Positions 38,947 through 47,670 of a DNA stretch of 64,000 nucleotides are shown here, piece after piece. The first letter of the stretch is position 1. The number at the start of each line of letters is the position of its first letter. Below the pieces are notes generated by a model. That model searched no databases. It had not been told where the DNA came from and worked only from the letters and a program-made list of their open reading frames with translations. The DNA comes from a virus. The position numbers were made by a program, and so were the translations under genes. The stretch covers positions 1-64,000 of IMG/VR virus record IMGVR_UViG_3300042935_001795, one strand, 5' to 3'.

Positions 38947-41535
38947 TTAAGATTCCTGAGCGATCATTGCATCAATAATATCGAATGAGATATATCCTTT
39001 TGCTTTAACAAATTCTTTTGCAAGTTTAAGGACTTTCTTTTCTCCAGCCGGTGTTACCTCATTATCTGGACCATCTTCATTGTTATCATTCCAATCTTCA
39101 ACGGCAGCTTGTACGTCTTGTTGGATTTGCATACCAGTTGGGTTTTTCGTTTTTTGAGCTCCTTCTTGGTAATCTTCCCAGTAGTTCGCATCAAATCCTT
39201 CAGTAACTACTGATTCTCCTAATGAGCTTGTTAACGTTCCAACACATGCTCCGTAATCATCACCACATTTTTTAAGAATTCCATCAACTACTTCAGTAGC
39301 TTTAGCCTCATCAAAGTCATCTCCAAATGCTTTTTTCAAAACAGCCATTGCGTATTCTTTAAATTCATCATCAGAACTAACTTCAGCTTCATTAACTATT
39401 GATTCAAAAGTAGCTGTAATTCCTTTAATTTTATATTCCTTTGATAATGCTCCTAATTTATTATAAAGTTCATCTAGTTCATATTCAACTAAATGCTTAT
39501 AGCCTTTTTTAATGTTAATGTCTGCATTTCCAGATCTTGCCATATAATCATCTTTACCTTCAGCAACTACAGATTCTTTAGCAGATCCAGCGGCTTTAGC
39601 TCTTTTTGCTTGTAGTTTTTTAAGTTTTTCTGTTTCTTCTTGGCGAGCTTTAAAGGCTTTTAATTTTTTTAATTGTTCAGCTCTACTTGTTTTTTCTGCG
39701 CTTGGATCTTGACCTTCAGTTAAAGATTCTTGAACATTGTTTTCCCACCATGCTTTAAGTGCTTCAAAATCTTTACGACCCATGTTAGAAAGAGTATACT
39801 CTACTATGTCATTATCGTAATCATCTGCTTCATCTTTGAAACCTCCTGGAGTATCGATGTAATCTTTACCCATGATTCTTTTAATTCTAACCTCTGGCAT
39901 ACCATCAATTTCCTCTAAGAACTCTTCAAAGTCTTCAGTTGATTTGAATTTTTCAGCTTCATTAACTACTGATTCAATTAATTCCATATTGTATGCATTT
40001 GAAATATCTGTTTTAATTTCTCCAGTTTCTTTTGAATGCAATTTCATAGTTTTACCATCAGGATTTAATTTAATGAATGTAACTTCACCATAGTCTGATG
40101 TGTATTTGTGGTTTGGCTTCAAGTCTTTTGCTTTACCTTCGTAAACAGTTCCAGCAACTTCTTCAGGTTTGTTAAATTTCTTAACAGATTTTTTAACAGT
40201 ATTTAATTGTCTAACAACAGAATCAATAACTCCAGTATCAATATCGTTTCCAGCAGCAGCGCTGCTATATAAGTTAGTTAAATTTTGAGATGCTAAATAT
40301 AATTCATTTCCAATAACATCTTTTGGTAATCGGTTGAATGCTTCAGAAACTACTAATTCTAAATCTTTATCTTTATCGGCGATTGTTGCATCAAGTTCAG
40401 CTTCTAGGGCTTTCTTCTGAGCAGTCATCTCTTTTAATTTTCCAAGTAACATTTCTTTAGCAGGACCTTCAGCGGCTTTCCAATTTTGTGCGGTAGCCTG
40501 CATTGTAGTTGTCAGTTTAGACCAGTCATATTGAATTTTAGCAATTGTACGAGCCTCATTAACCAAAGATTCATTTTTCTTTTGGCTTGCTTTTAAATCT
40601 GCAAGTTCTCCTTTTAATTTAGGGTCTAATTGTCTTTCAATTCCCCAGTTAAAACTTGCATTTATCAACATATTCAATGGTAAGTTTTCATTTTTCTTAC
40701 CAAACGCAGATGTACTAATCCAGTTTAAATAATGGTCAGCTAATTCTTTTGATAATTTGATACCTTCTGCTTCTGAAGAATCTCCATCAACAATTCCTTT
40801 AAGTAATTTTTTAGCCATTCCATGCTTACCTTCATTTAAAGATTCTTGTATGAAACTAATATCTTTAAGATAAAACTCATGGTCTGAACCATCCTGAGTA
40901 TATCCTATAAAAGAATCACCTTTGTCACCTTTTAATTCTGCAGGGTTAACTGAGTACCAATCGTTTCCAACAAAAACTTCTACAGGTTTTCCACCAATTT
41001 GAGTATAAAGGTCATTTGCAGTTTTACCAGTAAATTTACTTCTTTTAGCCTCTTCAATTTCGTAAGTTTCACCATCAACTTCAAATTCATCTTCGTCATC
41101 TTCTTTTGCTTTTTTAACAGCAGCTCCAAACGCATTACCTTCTTTAAGACCTGTGTCTTTTTTAATGGTTACTTTATATTTTTTACCATTAAATTCAAAC
41201 TCAGATTTTCCATCTTGTTTAGCTTTACCGGCTGCAAATATAAATGCATTTCCCTCTTCTAGTTTTTTAGGTTCTCCTAATTTATTAAGTTCGTCTTCAA
41301 TATCTTCTGCTTCATCTTCTGAAACGTTTCCAAACATTTTGTTAATTAAGGCTTGTTTTTTCTCTTCATCTAATTCAGATAGAGATGTTAAACCCATTTC
41401 ATCAAGGATTGCTCCAATTTTACCAACAGTTTCCTGTCTTTTTGCATTGTTTGTTTCTCTTAGTTTCATCGTAGCTTCCTGATTCTTAACTTCAGTAAAA
41501 CTCTTAAATGTAGAGATTTTGTTAACTTGTGCCAT
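38947..41535 (-). CDS. 862-aa capsid-targeted multi-site protein, possible polyprotein
   Basis: Begins MAQVNKISTFKSFTEVKNQE, a variant of the targeting peptide. Internal sites recur with the ES-x-x-(N/T/A)E-(A/G) pattern: FIQESLNEGKHG, KNESLVNEARTI, IESVVNEAEKF, VQESLTEGQDP, AKESVVAEGKDD, FESIVNEAEVSS, GESVVTEGFDAN. Regions between contain repeated DDEDEFEVDGETYEI- and GNAFIFAAGKAK-type modules and Lys/Glu-rich helices. Cleavage at all sites would yield several 50-170-residue peptides. In T4, gp23 is cut in FLTE|AE, close to these sites. It has no recognised enzyme domain. A GATATATAA site is 33 nt upstream. Confidence 0.76.
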   Translation of the reverse strand: MAQVNKISTFKSFTEVKNQEATMKLRETNNAKRQETVGKIGAILDEMGLTSLSELDEEKKQALINKMFGNVSEDEAEDIEDELNKLGEPKKLEEGNAFIFAAGKAKQDGKSEFEFNGKKYKVTIKKDTGLKEGNAFGAAVKKAKEDDEDEFEVDGETYEIEEAKRSKFTGKTANDLYTQIGGKPVEVFVGNDWYSVNPAELKGDKGDSFIGYTQDGSDHEFYLKDISFIQESLNEGKHGMAKKLLKGIVDGDSSEAEGIKLSKELADHYLNWISTSAFGKKNENLPLNMLINASFNWGIERQLDPKLKGELADLKASQKKNESLVNEARTIAKIQYDWSKLTTTMQATAQNWKAAEGPAKEMLLGKLKEMTAQKKALEAELDATIADKDKDLELVVSEAFNRLPKDVIGNELYLASQNLTNLYSSAAAGNDIDTGVIDSVVRQLNTVKKSVKKFNKPEEVAGTVYEGKAKDLKPNHKYTSDYGEVTFIKLNPDGKTMKLHSKETGEIKTDISNAYNMELIESVVNEAEKFKSTEDFEEFLEEIDGMPEVRIKRIMGKDYIDTPGGFKDEADDYDNDIVEYTLSNMGRKDFEALKAWWENNVQESLTEGQDPSAEKTSRAEQLKKLKAFKARQEETEKLKKLQAKRAKAAGSAKESVVAEGKDDYMARSGNADINIKKGYKHLVEYELDELYNKLGALSKEYKIKGITATFESIVNEAEVSSDDEFKEYAMAVLKKAFGDDFDEAKATEVVDGILKKCGDDYGACVGTLTSSLGESVVTEGFDANYWEDYQEGAQKTKNPTGMQIQQDVQAAVEDWNDNNEDGPDNEVTPAGEKKVLKLAKEFVKAKGYISFDIIDAMIAQES

Positions 41536-41567
41536 TTTTAATATGTTTTTTTATTACGTTATTATGT

Positions 41568-41576
41568 TTATATATC
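41568..41576 (-). promoter_or_regulatory. Candidate late promoter GATATATAA
   Basis: Exact match, preceded by GGG, 32 nt between the element and the ATG at 41535; overlaps the stop of the UvsW gene. Confidence 0.5.
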
Positions 41577-43076
41577 CCCATCAAAATCCACTTTCTTTAC
41601 AGTGTATTCAAATTTCTCTTGTTTGTATATTGATTGTCGCACCTTTCCGTGCTTGTATAAATAATTATCCCATTCAACTGTTCTAATATCATCAACAAAA
41701 TCAACAATTAACACCTTGTCTTTTGAGTGATGTTGTCTCAACCCCCGTCCAATTGATTGTCTAATAATCACTTCTGACTTGAATGATTCTGTGAAAAATA
41801 TGTTGTGGATTTTCTTGATTGAAATACCTGTAGAGAATGTTCCAAAACTTGCAACAATTACAATTTCCTCTCCAGCCTCCATCTTCTTTTTGTATTCCTC
41901 TCGGATTTCTGAGGCCGTACCACCATCAACATAAAATACTCGTTTGTTGCTCTCTTGCCTTAACTTTTCATATAGTCTCTGGCCATGTTCGATTCGATGA
42001 AAAAGTACTAATGAGTTCCTAGGAACTCTTGCAATTACGTTTGAAATAAAATTAAGTCTTGCCTCACTAGTGATTACAAAGTTTTGTTCCAATGAGAACA
42101 CATCTTTATTTTCATATCGGTTTTGGGCTAATTCCATAAAGGCTGTTCGCTGCTTTGGAGTTGCATAGTTCATTTCAATAACCTTAACTACGCATTGCGC
42201 AATATGTCCTTGCTCTTGTAGAAAACTTGCCTTAACCTCACTAATAACAGGTCCGGTTTGGCTCATTAGGGTTAATTTGTCAAGTGTTCCATCTTTTGGA
42301 ATTGTACCTGAAAGTCCAAACCTATATTTGGCATTAACGCACTTGCTCAGGATTTCTTTAATACTTGCTCCTTTTGCCTTGTGAGTTTCATCAACAATAA
42401 CTGCGTCGAACTCTGCAAAATAGGCAGCGTCTTTTTTAATCAATGATTGATAGGTCCCAATAATTATATTTTTGTTCTTTTTAACCTCTTGTCCTGCAAA
42501 TATTTGTTGGATTCTTAGGTCAATTCTATTTTTACAATTATATTCATGGAAATCTTCATGGGCTTGTACAACCAATGAAACATTTGGTACAATAAAAAGA
42601 ATCCGTTGGGCATGTCCTTTTTCAAGCATGTATGCAACGGTCATGAAGCTAATAAGTGTCTTACCTGCTGAAGTTGCAAGTTCTGCTAGACACTTTCTAA
42701 ATTTTAAAATGTTATATGCAGTTTCTATTTGATAATCACGAGGTGTAAACTGTGAACCTTTAAAGAATTCTAGAGCCCATTCCTCAAACTGTTCTGCATT
42801 AATATTGGAGTCAATAAGCCTCTTAATACCCTCGATTTTAAGTTCATATCGGTATTCTTTACATATTGTCATAACATGACGCCAAAGTCCGGCTGGAATC
42901 CATTTATCATCTTTAATATATGATACGTATCCATCCCAAACTCCGCGTTTTACTAGAGGGTGAAACCTCCAGCTTTCTATTCTTTTGGTCAGAGAGATTC
43001 TAATCTGCTCTAACTCAATTTCAGATGCTTCATCAATTCTTAAAAATTGATTGTCATCCGTTAATGTTAAAATCAA
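41568..43076 (-). CDS. uvsW: Superfamily 2 recombination helicase, UvsW-like
   Basis: 502 residues with Walker A ATSAGKT (134-140), a DETH-type Walker B (VDETHKAKG), a SAT-like FGLSGTIP and a motif VI-like SIGRGLRQH. UvsW remodels R-loops, D-loops and stalled forks and helps switch to recombination-dependent replication; T4 UvsW has 587 residues. It is followed directly upstream by a UvsY-like gene, and downstream by the capsid-targeted 862-aa gene in a separate unit. Confidence 0.92.
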   Translation of the reverse strand: MILTLTDDNQFLRIDEASEIELEQIRISLTKRIESWRFHPLVKRGVWDGYVSYIKDDKWIPAGLWRHVMTICKEYRYELKIEGIKRLIDSNINAEQFEEWALEFFKGSQFTPRDYQIETAYNILKFRKCLAELATSAGKTLISFMTVAYMLEKGHAQRILFIVPNVSLVVQAHEDFHEYNCKNRIDLRIQQIFAGQEVKKNKNIIIGTYQSLIKKDAAYFAEFDAVIVDETHKAKGASIKEILSKCVNAKYRFGLSGTIPKDGTLDKLTLMSQTGPVISEVKASFLQEQGHIAQCVVKVIEMNYATPKQRTAFMELAQNRYENKDVFSLEQNFVITSEARLNFISNVIARVPRNSLVLFHRIEHGQRLYEKLRQESNKRVFYVDGGTASEIREEYKKKMEAGEEIVIVASFGTFSTGISIKKIHNIFFTESFKSEVIIRQSIGRGLRQHHSKDKVLIVDFVDDIRTVEWDNYLYKHGKVRQSIYKQEKFEYTVKKVDFDGDI

Positions 43077-43092
43077 ATCTCATTTGATATTT

Positions 43093-43521
43093 TTATAAAC
43101 GACTAATGTCCAACCTGTTTTTGATTGCAAAGCCCATGTTGTCGAGTGTTTTAATTGATCCCTCAAAAAAACTTTTTTGAGTCACTAATAACTCAAGGAT
43201 ATTTGTATCGTCTGCGATGTCTGCATCGACGAATTTTTCGCGCATTTTATCGGTGAGTTTATAGTCATAACTATAATACTCAATCCATTTATCTTTATAC
43301 TTTCGGTCTACTACTGATTTTTGGGTTTTGATTCTATTACCCATGGTTGCTAGGTGTTCAACCAATATTTGTCGATAACTAAGTGTGAATGCACTTACAC
43401 TCTCTAAATTGTTACCTAATTTAAGTTCCTCAGTTAGACCTTTTATTTTTTGGGTCCAATCTTCTCTTTGTTTAATTAAGTATTCATCAAGTTGTGTTAT
43501 CTTGTCTTTGACATCTGTCAT
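43093..43521 (-). CDS. uvsY: UvsY-like recombination mediator
   Basis: 142 residues, all-helical (T4 UvsY has 137). The C-terminal segment LDNMGFAIKNRLDI mirrors the GFAIKHIQD-type end of T4 UvsY, and the central basic region VDRKYKDKWIEYY fits the DNA-binding part. UvsY loads UvsX onto gp32-coated ssDNA. The gene is between UvsW and the primase, in the recombination cluster. The assignment is by recalled pattern and context. Confidence 0.72.
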   Translation of the reverse strand: MTDVKDKITQLDEYLIKQREDWTQKIKGLTEELKLGNNLESVSAFTLSYRQILVEHLATMGNRIKTQKSVVDRKYKDKWIEYYSYDYKLTDKMREKFVDADIADDTNILELLVTQKSFFEGSIKTLDNMGFAIKNRLDISRL

Positions 43522-43533
43522 ATACTGTGCTTT

Positions 43534-43752
43534 TTAAAAAAGTGAATTTCCTTTATTGTTTTCCTTAATGAACACTGAACTTTTTAACCGGGACTTTAAC
43601 CTTGGCTTAGTCATTTTAAATTCTTTTTCAGTGTGGGAATATTTTGATGTACTAAAATCTAGCATCATCTTAATATTCTTTCTTTTGTTTTTTTCGTTTT
43701 CAAAATCTTCGAATTCTTGGGCAACCATTTCTAAAAAATCTATTTTTATCAT
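43534..43752 (-). CDS. Small basic protein, 72 aa, ending -SLF
   Basis: Starts MIKIDFLEMVAQEFEDFENE, acidic then strongly basic (KMTKPRLKSRLKSS), ending NKGNSLF. Not recognised. A C-terminal hydrophobic LF resembles clamp-binding tails of T4-type gp33/gp43/gp55, so a gp33-like late coactivator is a possibility. It overlaps the primase stop by 4 nt and precedes UvsY by 12 nt. Confidence 0.65.
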   Translation of the reverse strand: MIKIDFLEMVAQEFEDFENEKNKRKNIKMMLDFSTSKYSHTEKEFKMTKPRLKSRLKSSVFIKENNKGNSLF

Positions 43753-44873
43753 AGGTAATATGCATCTAGTCGAGAGTTAGTAAAATACTTTTGAATCTGT
43801 GCTAAGCATTTATTTTTTGTTAGCCAAGACGCGATCACCAAATCGTTTAAATCACCTATTTGTTTAGGATATTTATCTCTTTCATCTTTGTTCAATTTTT
43901 GCAAAAAGTCTTCCCAGTCCTTGTCAATTTTTGTATCTTTAAAGAACTTCTCCCATGTAAATATTTGTTTGCCTCTTCGAATTTTCTCCATCATCTTCTT
44001 TTTACCGGTAGTATCGTTATCAAACATATATCGTATTGTAGGTATCTCATCAAATTCAAGGGTTGAACGACCTGCTGTTGCTAATCCAATTGAATTCTGC
44101 ATAAACATTGCATCAATAGGTCCTTCAAACATTGTAACTTCACGTTCAAAGTCAACTGTCATTACTCCAAAAAGGGTTGAAAGTTTCTTAACGCCAATCA
44201 ATTCTTCATCAGTCAGCACAATCTCCCGTTGAATCTCTTGATACATCTTCTCAAGGTCATAAGTTAAATAACGAGAATTAGAACGCTTGTCGATTGAACG
44301 AGTTTGAAAGCCGATAACTTTATCATTTGGTGCTATATTGAGAACCACAATTCTTTTATCTTTAGGCGAATACATAAAACGATTCATCTGTGAAGCCAAT
44401 AATCTATTTTTAAGATAAAAAAATGCAGGGTCTCCTGGTTCGACTTCTTTAAATTTAAACCATTCCATAAGTTCTACTCTTGTAGGAGCCATATCGTAAG
44501 TCAATTTAAAAACATCATGTTCAAGTACTTCAATTTCATTAGTTTCCATTTTATGCTCTTGAATATAGTCAATAACTTGAATAGAATCATCGGTACTTTG
44601 AAATTTTATATGATGGTCTTTTAATAATTGGTATGCATTTGAATGGACGCCGCAGTTAAAACAATGGAATTGTAAGGTGTCCCAGTAGAGATTTCCACGC
44701 TTCTTTTTATGGTCAGTAGTCGAGTCACCACAATAAGGACATGCCATTGTAATTCTACCTGGCATCTCTTTAATCATATGCTTGCTTGGCTCGTGGTGAG
44801 CTTTTACAATTGCTTGTTTTACCAAGCTCCTGATTTTTATCTTTAAATCTTCTGTGATTTTTTGACTCTGCAT
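43749..44873 (-). CDS. 61: DNA primase, gp61/DnaG-like
   Basis: The N-terminal zinc-binding segment has C45-x2-C48 (CPYCGDS) and C71-x2-C74 (CFNCGVH). The TOPRIM part has MFEGPIDAMFMQNSIGL (the Glu motif) followed by YMFDNDTTGKK (the DxD motif). It makes RNA primers for lagging-strand synthesis with the gp41 helicase. 374 residues compares with 342 in T4 gp61. It is the first gene after the terminator at 44886. Confidence 0.93.
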   Translation of the reverse strand: MQSQKITEDLKIKIRSLVKQAIVKAHHEPSKHMIKEMPGRITMACPYCGDSTTDHKKKRGNLYWDTLQFHCFNCGVHSNAYQLLKDHHIKFQSTDDSIQVIDYIQEHKMETNEIEVLEHDVFKLTYDMAPTRVELMEWFKFKEVEPGDPAFFYLKNRLLASQMNRFMYSPKDKRIVVLNIAPNDKVIGFQTRSIDKRSNSRYLTYDLEKMYQEIQREIVLTDEELIGVKKLSTLFGVMTVDFEREVTMFEGPIDAMFMQNSIGLATAGRSTLEFDEIPTIRYMFDNDTTGKKKMMEKIRRGKQIFTWEKFFKDTKIDKDWEDFLQKLNKDERDKYPKQIGDLNDLVIASWLTKNKCLAQIQKYFTNSRLDAYYL

Positions 44874-44885
44874 ACTATTATATAG

Positions 44886-44915
44886 AAAAAAAGGGCTAAG
44901 TTTAATTAGCCCTTT
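44886..44915 (-). terminator. Intrinsic terminator after the ssDNA-binding protein gene
   Basis: 10-bp stem AAAGGGCTAA / TTAGCCCTTT (44890-44899 with 44906-44915), 6-nt loop, minus-strand U run. It makes gp32 the last gene of its own unit, as expected for a protein needed in large amounts. Confidence 0.88.
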
Positions 44916-44935
44916 AGTTTATAAAATAACTTTGA

Positions 44936-45862
44936 TTAAATATCTAAGTCGTTCAAGAATGAATCTAAGTCATCAGATGAATCTACATTAGTAGAACCTC
45001 CTGGAGTTCCTACCATTTCGGATGGGAATTCAAAGTCGCTAGATTCTGAAGTTGGTTCAGATTTTGCTGGAGCTTTTTTAGCTGCAGGTTTTGAAATAAC
45101 TGAATCTATTGAACTTCCTGGATTTAAGTAATTTCTAAGAATAGAATTAACAAAATCAAGAGTTTCTCCGTCCCATGCTTTGTATTCGTATGGCTCTAGA
45201 CTTGGAGCCGATTCCAATTCTGCTTTAATAGCACCCATTGATTCAGGAGTACGTGTTGCACCTTTACCATCAATTTCAACTGGTGAAGTTTTTGAAGAGA
45301 ATTTTGATTTATCGTAGTTGTTAAATTCTCCTTGTCTTGTGATAATCAATTCGAAGTTTTTACCTGCAAATAGGTCAAATACTTGAGTTGGTTCACCAAA
45401 TGCTGGTTTTAATTCCTCATCAATTTTCTCTTTGATTTTGTAACCAAATTTGAAAACTTTGTATTGTCCTTCTAGTTCAGGATTTTGTGGGTCTTTAATA
45501 ATTTTAATAAGTGCAAAGTATTGCTCACGTCTTTTAAGTTTATCACTCATTTTACGGTCAACTGCTGAGTCACTTTTACGTAACTTAAAGAATACGTCTG
45601 CGATAGGACATGGAGCTCCAATTGTCGATGGAGAATCTACCATTTTACCGTCACCATTAGCATTAGTTAGCCAATGTACGTATTTTTTCACTAAAGAGTT
45701 TCGTGGGTTTGTTGGGTTTGGAACAAAGCGAATCATTGCTTTATAAGTTCCATCCTTACCGTCATCTGCGGTAGGTTTGTAAAGATCGCTTCCAGATGAA
45801 GCTTGTGTTTCGTGTGTGTCGACGTCATTTACGCCAAGATTAAAAATGTCAAAATCTGCCAT
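44936..45862 (-). CDS. 32: ssDNA-binding protein, gp32-like
   Basis: 308 residues (T4 gp32 is 301). Recalled core pattern: YFALIKIIKDPQNPELEGQYKVFKFGYKIKEKI, close to the T4 segment [31 protein letters not shown]. The C-terminus is acidic (SSDDLDSFLNDLDI), as in T4, for partner recruitment. T4 gp32 uses His and three Cys for zinc; here the same region holds only one Cys (GAPCPIADVF), so the zinc site seems lost. It coats ssDNA for UvsX, primase and polymerase. The 230-nt leader upstream contains a long inverted repeat (45952-46063) that may control expression. Confidence 0.9.
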   Translation of the reverse strand: MADFDIFNLGVNDVDTHETQASSGSDLYKPTADDGKDGTYKAMIRFVPNPTNPRNSLVKKYVHWLTNANGDGKMVDSPSTIGAPCPIADVFFKLRKSDSAVDRKMSDKLKRREQYFALIKIIKDPQNPELEGQYKVFKFGYKIKEKIDEELKPAFGEPTQVFDLFAGKNFELIITRQGEFNNYDKSKFSSKTSPVEIDGKGATRTPESMGAIKAELESAPSLEPYEYKAWDGETLDFVNSILRNYLNPGSSIDSVISKPAAKKAPAKSEPTSESSDFEFPSEMVGTPGGSTNVDSSDDLDSFLNDLDI

Positions 45863-46090
45863 GTCTTTAATTGCTTTAATTTAGTTAAACTTTAATTTAA
45901 TAAGTCTTAAGGGCCCTTTAATTACTTATGATAATTATATAGAAACTATCTTTTTTGTTTCAAGAATCTATATGAATTATATATCTTTTTTATTAGGGAA
46001 ACCTGTCCCTGAAGACATAAAGTTACCTTCTTAAAATATTTTTTAAGATTCTTGAAACAAAAACTCATACGTTGAATATAACTAAAGTCT
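45863..46090 (-). promoter_or_regulatory. Leader upstream of gp32 with a long inverted repeat
   Basis: An 18-bp perfect inverted repeat (45952-45969 TTTTTGTTTCAAGAATCT with 46046-46063) encloses 76 nt. Inside are a hairpin AGGGA/TCCCT (45995-46010) and a second CTTAAAA/TTTTAAG (46030-46047). On the minus strand this would make a long helix with two inner hairpins. T4 gp32 represses its own mRNA at a leader structure, so an analogous role is plausible. A GATATATAA site sits inside (45977-45985). A 40-residue frame spans the repeat but looks like chance. Confidence 0.6.
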
Positions 46091-46747
46091 TTAAGCCTCC
46101 GGGTAAAATAGAGTCCGGGCTAAGTGGTTCAGAAAATAGGCATCCACCAAATCATCTAAAGGTTTTGGGACTTTTTTAGTCTCTCCGATGTGGGTTTTAC
46201 AGTATTCAAGCAGTGACGAGGATTCAAGCACTGAATCGTTTAAAACGTTATCCAGGAATTTAACCCAAAGTTCATCCTTCTTCATGTTACCCTTACCTGC
46301 ATGTTTCTTAATCGTCGAAGGCGCGATGGTCATCATATCTTGGACTTTAAGCCTCGACATTAACTCCATCTTTAGGATTGCAGCTCCAGCCGCCATATCA
46401 ATAATATTATTAGTTCCACCTGAAGAACCATAAGAGGAACCTTCAAAGGCAATCACAAAAGGTGAATCATCGCCTGCAATTTCAATAATCATATTAATAA
46501 TGTCACTTGCAGTCTGGGTGTGTCGCTGGATTTTAATCATCTCGCTTTTAGAATAGGCCTCGTTATTCGTCCAATCCGGCTGATGAGTAATCCTGGTATC
46601 TTCAAGCAAGTCTAATTCTTGTTGAAGTTTCTGTTCGGCTTTGGTGCCTGTGTTTGGTTTTAAATACCCAATAAAATAGTACTTGTTCTCTGAGAAGATA
46701 CAAATACCTGGTGAATTTAGGGAAAAGTCAATTGTTACGAAATTCAT
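46091..46747 (-). CDS. RuvC-like Holliday-junction resolvase/endonuclease
   Basis: 218 residues with a RuvC/RNase H-like fold: IDFSLNSPGICIF (Asp of motif I), FVIAFEGSSYG (Glu of motif II), and LDDLVDAYFLNHL with the closing DDxxDA acidic pair. Such enzymes cut branched DNA before packaging; T4 uses the unrelated gp49, so a RuvC-type enzyme is a replacement. It lies upstream of gp32 with the structured leader between. Confidence 0.77.
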   Translation of the reverse strand: MNFVTIDFSLNSPGICIFSENKYYFIGYLKPNTGTKAEQKLQQELDLLEDTRITHQPDWTNNEAYSKSEMIKIQRHTQTASDIINMIIEIAGDDSPFVIAFEGSSYGSSGGTNNIIDMAAGAAILKMELMSRLKVQDMMTIAPSTIKKHAGKGNMKKDELWVKFLDNVLNDSVLESSSLLEYCKTHIGETKKVPKPLDDLVDAYFLNHLARTLFYPEA

Positions 46748-47116
46748 TTAGATTTTACTACCAAGAGAAGAACCAAGAGCGGCTCCTACTAGTCTTGAGG
46801 TTAACATATCATACATTATACCACTTTGGATTCCTAAGATATTGGCAATAGTTTTACCAACAGTTTTACCAAGAGCGAAACCTGCAAGTCCACCAAAGAT
46901 ACTACCTAAAATACCTTCATTAGTAATCTCTTCATTGAATGCTTGGATATTATAAGTTCCATCTACGTTTTTATACGTCTTTGAAAATTGCTCTAGGGCT
47001 GAGTCAACTTTAGCTTCAAGTTCTTCGGTCCATTCGGTTTGAAGGGATTCGTTTAAGACCTGTAGTTCTGTCTCCGTTATGTCTTGTTCTGCTATGTAAT
47101 CTAAAAATGTTTTCAT
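46748..47116 (-). CDS. Capsid-targeted glycine-zipper protein, 122 aa
   Basis: Starts MKTFLDYIAEQDITETELQ, the closest match in the window to the T4 internal-protein leader MKTYQEFIAEA. The C-terminal half is a glycine-zipper membrane-like stretch (GSIFGGLAGFALGKTVGKTI). Cleavage after IAE is likely if the prohead protease acts as in T4. The combination suggests a packaged membrane-active protein. It ends 1 nt before the RuvC-like gene starts, so is co-transcribed with it. Confidence 0.75.
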   Translation of the reverse strand: MKTFLDYIAEQDITETELQVLNESLQTEWTEELEAKVDSALEQFSKTYKNVDGTYNIQAFNEEITNEGILGSIFGGLAGFALGKTVGKTIANILGIQSGIMYDMLTSRLVGAALGSSLGSKI

Positions 47117-47118
47117 GT

Positions 47119-47670
47119 TTAATCTATTTCTAATATTATATTAAATTTGTTATAGTAAAAATTCAGGTCAAATGTTGTAAATTCTGCAATATTTGAACTC
47201 ATATTAAGTTCTAAATCTGAAATTGAATTAAGTATTGGTTTTTCAAAAACAGCACTCATTAAGTGAATCCCCTCTGCATCCATTATTTGAAGCTTGATAT
47301 CATTGATGAAAGGTTCTTTAACTGTCTTTGAATAATAATACAATAAAGTGTCCTGCATAATCCAGTAATTTATATAACCATCTAAGAGTTGCATTGTTAC
47401 TTTAAACTGTCTATCAATCGTATTCTGGATTGGAATTGAACCTCTGTGATATGTTATTGTACCATCATTTGGCGAAACTTCAATCGGGTCAAAACTAATT
47501 CCTGGAAGACCAACACCTTGTATCGAATAGTTTATAAAATCGATAGGTTCTGTAATTAAATTACCTGGTATTCTATTCAAATACTTCTTATATTTATCAG
47601 CAACCTCTTTAGGAATAAAAGTCCTAGGAAACTTAAAATTGAATAAATTATTTCTACTATTTAATATCAT
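47119..47670 (-). CDS. Tail tube / tube initiator-like structural protein
   Basis: 183 residues. The pattern NYSIQGVGLPGISFDP, a mid segment with LLDGYINYWIMQDTLLYYYS and the C-terminal IAEFTTFDLNFYYNKFNI resembles phage tail-tube or baseplate tube-initiator proteins (T4 gp19 or gp54), where conserved strands form the tube ring. The call is from pattern and location. It overlaps the upstream 691-aa gene by one base. Confidence 0.5.
   Translation of the reverse strand: MILNSRNNLFNFKFPRTFIPKEVADKYKKYLNRIPGNLITEPIDFINYSIQGVGLPGISFDPIEVSPNDGTITYHRGSIPIQNTIDRQFKVTMQLLDGYINYWIMQDTLLYYYSKTVKEPFINDIKLQIMDAEGIHLMSAVFEKPILNSISDLELNMSSNIAEFTTFDLNFYYNKFNIILEID

Noticed and set aside
45946-46068. 40-residue minus-strand ORF (MSFCFKNLKKYFKK start) across the inverted repeat
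   Set aside because: It spans exactly the repeat and its two ends are explained by the repeat itself; no family or context supports it.
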